Source: Peptococcaceae bacterium BICA1-8 (GTDB lineage: Bacteria > Bacillota > Peptococcia > Peptococcales > BICA1-8). Taken from it: a stretch of 32,669 nucleotides of DNA. The notes beneath the pieces were generated by a model. The model was not told where the DNA came from. It made no database searches and saw only the letters and a list, made by a program, of their open reading frames with translations. Of this stretch, positions 31,165 to 32,669 are shown one piece after another (position 1 is the stretch's first letter; each line of letters opens with the position of its first letter). The stretch lies in the NCBI GenBank assembly GCA_000802045.1, contig JUEF01000116.1, forward strand, positions 1-32,669, given 5' to 3'. Position numbers and translations under genes: made by a program.

Positions 31165-32544
31165 ATGGAGAAGGGAAATGGACTTTCAGTATGGCAGCTA
31201 ACGATGCTGGCTTTGGGAACAGTTGTAGGGGGATCTTTCTTTTTAGGTTCGGCAACAGCCATTAGAGCAGCAGGTCCAGCTATCCTTTTAGCATATATAG
31301 TCGGTGGGGTTTTAGTATATATAATTCTTTCTGCACTTTCGGAGATGACAGTAGCTAAGCCTGTTGCCGGATCCTTTCGTGTTTACTCAGAAGAAGCTTT
31401 TGGTCCCTGGGTGGGTTTTGTAGTAGGCTGGGTTTATTGGACGGGTTTGGTCTTAGCAATGTCCAGTGAGGCTACGGCTGCTTCTATTTTCTTCCGATCT
31501 TGGTTTCCACAATTTTCTTTATGGTCCCTTTCTTCATTAATTATTGTTGGTGTAACACTTCTTAACTTATTAGGGGCAAAGGTTTTAAGCAGTCTGGAGA
31601 GTGGTTTAGCTGCTATAAAGCTTGCTGCATTAGTAGGCTTTATTGGTCTGGCATTTTCTTTGATTGTTGGGCTGTTCCCCAGACAGGAACAAATTGGTTT
31701 AGGTGTATTAAATAATGATTCTTTATTTCCAGGAGGGCTTGGAGGTATTGCTGGAAGTATGTTAATAGTTTTGTTTAGTTATGCCGGTTTTGAAATTATT
31801 GGTTTAGCCGCATCAGAAGCTCGGGATCCTCATCGGACAATTCCCAGAGCAATTATTTATACTGTAATAGGCTTAGTAGGGCTATACTGTGCGGTTATAG
31901 CTACCTTACTTCCGCTAGTATCTACGGCAAATCTTAATGAAGATGTAAGCCCTATGGTTAGTGCTCTGACCGCCAGAGGTTTAGAATGGGCTGCTGACCC
32001 CATTAATATTATCCTAGTGACGGCAATTCTTTCTACAATGTTAGCAGCTACCTTTGGTTTAGGCAGGATGGTCAGGTCTTTAGCAGATGCAGGACATGCG
32101 CCTTCTTTATTAAAGGAAAAAACTGATGTGCCTTTCCGAGGAATCCTATTTTCGGGAGCTGCAATGCTGGCGGGAGTGAGTCTAGGTGACTTTTTGCCCA
32201 GGGGGATATATATTTTTCTAGTCAGTTCCGGTGGTTTTTCTTTACTCTTTGCATACCTGATTATTATGCTCACCCATTACCGATATAGGATGAAAAATGG
32301 TTGTCCTCCCTACGGACACTGCCAGTTGGTTGGCTTTCCTTATACTTCCTGGGCAGCAGTATTTAGTTTAGTGGTAGTAATTGTTTCAATGCCCCTAATT
32401 GCCGGTCAAGGCTCTGGTCTTTTTGCCGGTTTATTGTTAGTTGGTTTTTATTCATTAAGCTATGTAATATTTAAAGGTTCTCCCCAAAAAATAAAGTCTA
32501 TAAGTTTAGCACCAGCAAAACCGATGCCTAAGAAACGTAGATGA
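31165..32544 (+). CDS. APC-family amino acid permease
   Basis: A protein of about 459 residues with roughly 12 membrane helices, of the amino acid/polyamine/organocation transporter superfamily. The first helix carries the broken-helix motif ALGTVVGGSFFLGSATAI and RAAGPAILLAYIVGG; the consensus segment LSEMTVAKPVAGSFRVYSEE followed by AFGPWVGFVVGWVYW is typical, as are FSYAGFEIIGLAASEARDP and RTIPRAI in helix 6 and beyond. Substrate unknown; an amino acid taken up with a proton is likely. The ATG at 31165 sits 4 bases after AGGAGG; ATG 31132 is an alternative. It ends in a basic tail (KPMPKKRR). Confidence 0.9.
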   Translation: MEKGNGLSVWQLTMLALGTVVGGSFFLGSATAIRAAGPAILLAYIVGGVLVYIILSALSEMTVAKPVAGSFRVYSEEAFGPWVGFVVGWVYWTGLVLAMSSEATAASIFFRSWFPQFSLWSLSSLIIVGVTLLNLLGAKVLSSLESGLAAIKLAALVGFIGLAFSLIVGLFPRQEQIGLGVLNNDSLFPGGLGGIAGSMLIVLFSYAGFEIIGLAASEARDPHRTIPRAIIYTVIGLVGLYCAVIATLLPLVSTANLNEDVSPMVSALTARGLEWAADPINIILVTAILSTMLAATFGLGRMVRSLADAGHAPSLLKEKTDVPFRGILFSGAAMLAGVSLGDFLPRGIYIFLVSSGGFSLLFAYLIIMLTHYRYRMKNGCPPYGHCQLVGFPYTSWAAVFSLVVVIVSMPLIAGQGSGLFAGLLLVGFYSLSYVIFKGSPQKIKSISLAPAKPMPKKRR

Positions 32545-32604
32545 GGTTTCGCTTCGCTAGGTTAAGGTTAAGGTTAAGGTTAAGGTTGAGGTTGGGAATA
32601 AAGA
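32545..32604 (+). repeat. GGTTAA/GGTTGA hexamer tandem repeat, copy 2
   Basis: GGTTTCGCTTCGCTAGG is followed by four GTTAAG-type hexamers and GGTTGAGGTTGGG, then AATAAAGA. It is the counterpart of 30958-31037 and precedes the same terminator sequence. Confidence 0.75.
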
Positions 32605-32640
32605 AAGTCCCTTGGGTTTAAGCCCTTGGGACTTTTCTTT
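32605..32640 (+). terminator. intrinsic terminator after the permease gene
   Basis: Same hairpin and T-rich tail as 31038-31073: AAGTCCC/GGGACTT with an inner GGG/CCC. The last 29 bases of the window hold a CCCC-TCC-GGGG mini-palindrome and no gene. Confidence 0.85.
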
Positions 32641-32669
32641 AACCACGGGCCCCTCCGGGGCACACGGAT

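Noticed and set aside
31857..32273. Minus-strand open frame of 138 codons
   Set aside because: Shadow of the APC permease, whose membrane helices explain the coding pattern.

Overview
The window looks like a chromosomal segment of a low-GC Gram-positive bacterium, most likely an anaerobic member of the Clostridia (Bacillota). The evidence is AT-rich DNA, strong AGGAGG-type ribosome sites with frequent TTG/GTG starts, SLH-domain surface anchoring, a SipW/TasA-type secretion module, a class II cyclic-di-GMP riboswitch, a YtrA-type GntR regulator, and lipoprotein and LCP proteins of Gram-positive type. Genus and species cannot be fixed from the sequence. Almost everything is on the + strand; one gene (27524-28174) is on the minus strand.

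Region 1 (1-520): the 3' end of argH and its terminator. Region 2 (520-6340): a surface/matrix-fibre module. A class II c-di-GMP riboswitch with a terminator (788-890) precedes an SLH-anchored protein with a possible TasA-like domain, two TasA/camelysin-type secreted proteins, an unusually short 41-residue secreted peptide, a SipW/ER-type signal peptidase with a large multi-membrane N-terminal half, and a DUF5305-type membrane protein. The layout resembles the Bacillus tapA-sipW-tasA operon, but with S-layer anchoring and apparent direct c-di-GMP control.

Region 3 (6400-22560): a long co-directional exopolysaccharide cluster. It encodes an initiating sugar-phosphate transferase, UDP-xylose synthase, UDP-glucose dehydrogenase, a flippase, GT2 and GT4 glycosyltransferases, an O-antigen ligase/polymerase, a polysaccharide deacetylase, an unusual epimerase, a WecG/TagA transferase, an LCP ligase, a fused Wzz/BY-kinase, a CpsB-type phosphatase and a sugar nucleotidyltransferase. 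Next come a small membrane protein and a PilZ-domain protein (23256-23672), so c-di-GMP-linked elements lie at both ends of the matrix and polysaccharide block.

Region 4 (23670-27450): an ECF-type nickel/cobalt importer (CbiM, CbiQ, CbiO) with a NikL-like secreted membrane protein and a lipoprotein with a histidine-rich tail. Region 5 (27480-30045): a minus-strand NAD(P)-binding protein diverging from a GntR/YtrA-type regulator, whose ABC-transporter partners are broken (a frameshifted ATPase and an internally deleted permease). Region 6 (30088-32640): a methionine-rich lipoprotein and an APC-family permease, each followed by a nearly identical hexamer-repeat and terminator block.

The intergenic DNA is rich in short dispersed or tandem repeats of several families: a GGGTCAGG-TTTACATTGTG element in three copies, repeated terminators, GGTTAA hexamers, AGTCACT heptamers, and an AATGGAGAATTGAGAGTT element. 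Some of these have become part of the C-termini of neighbouring proteins. No tRNA, rRNA, CRISPR array or intact transposase was seen.
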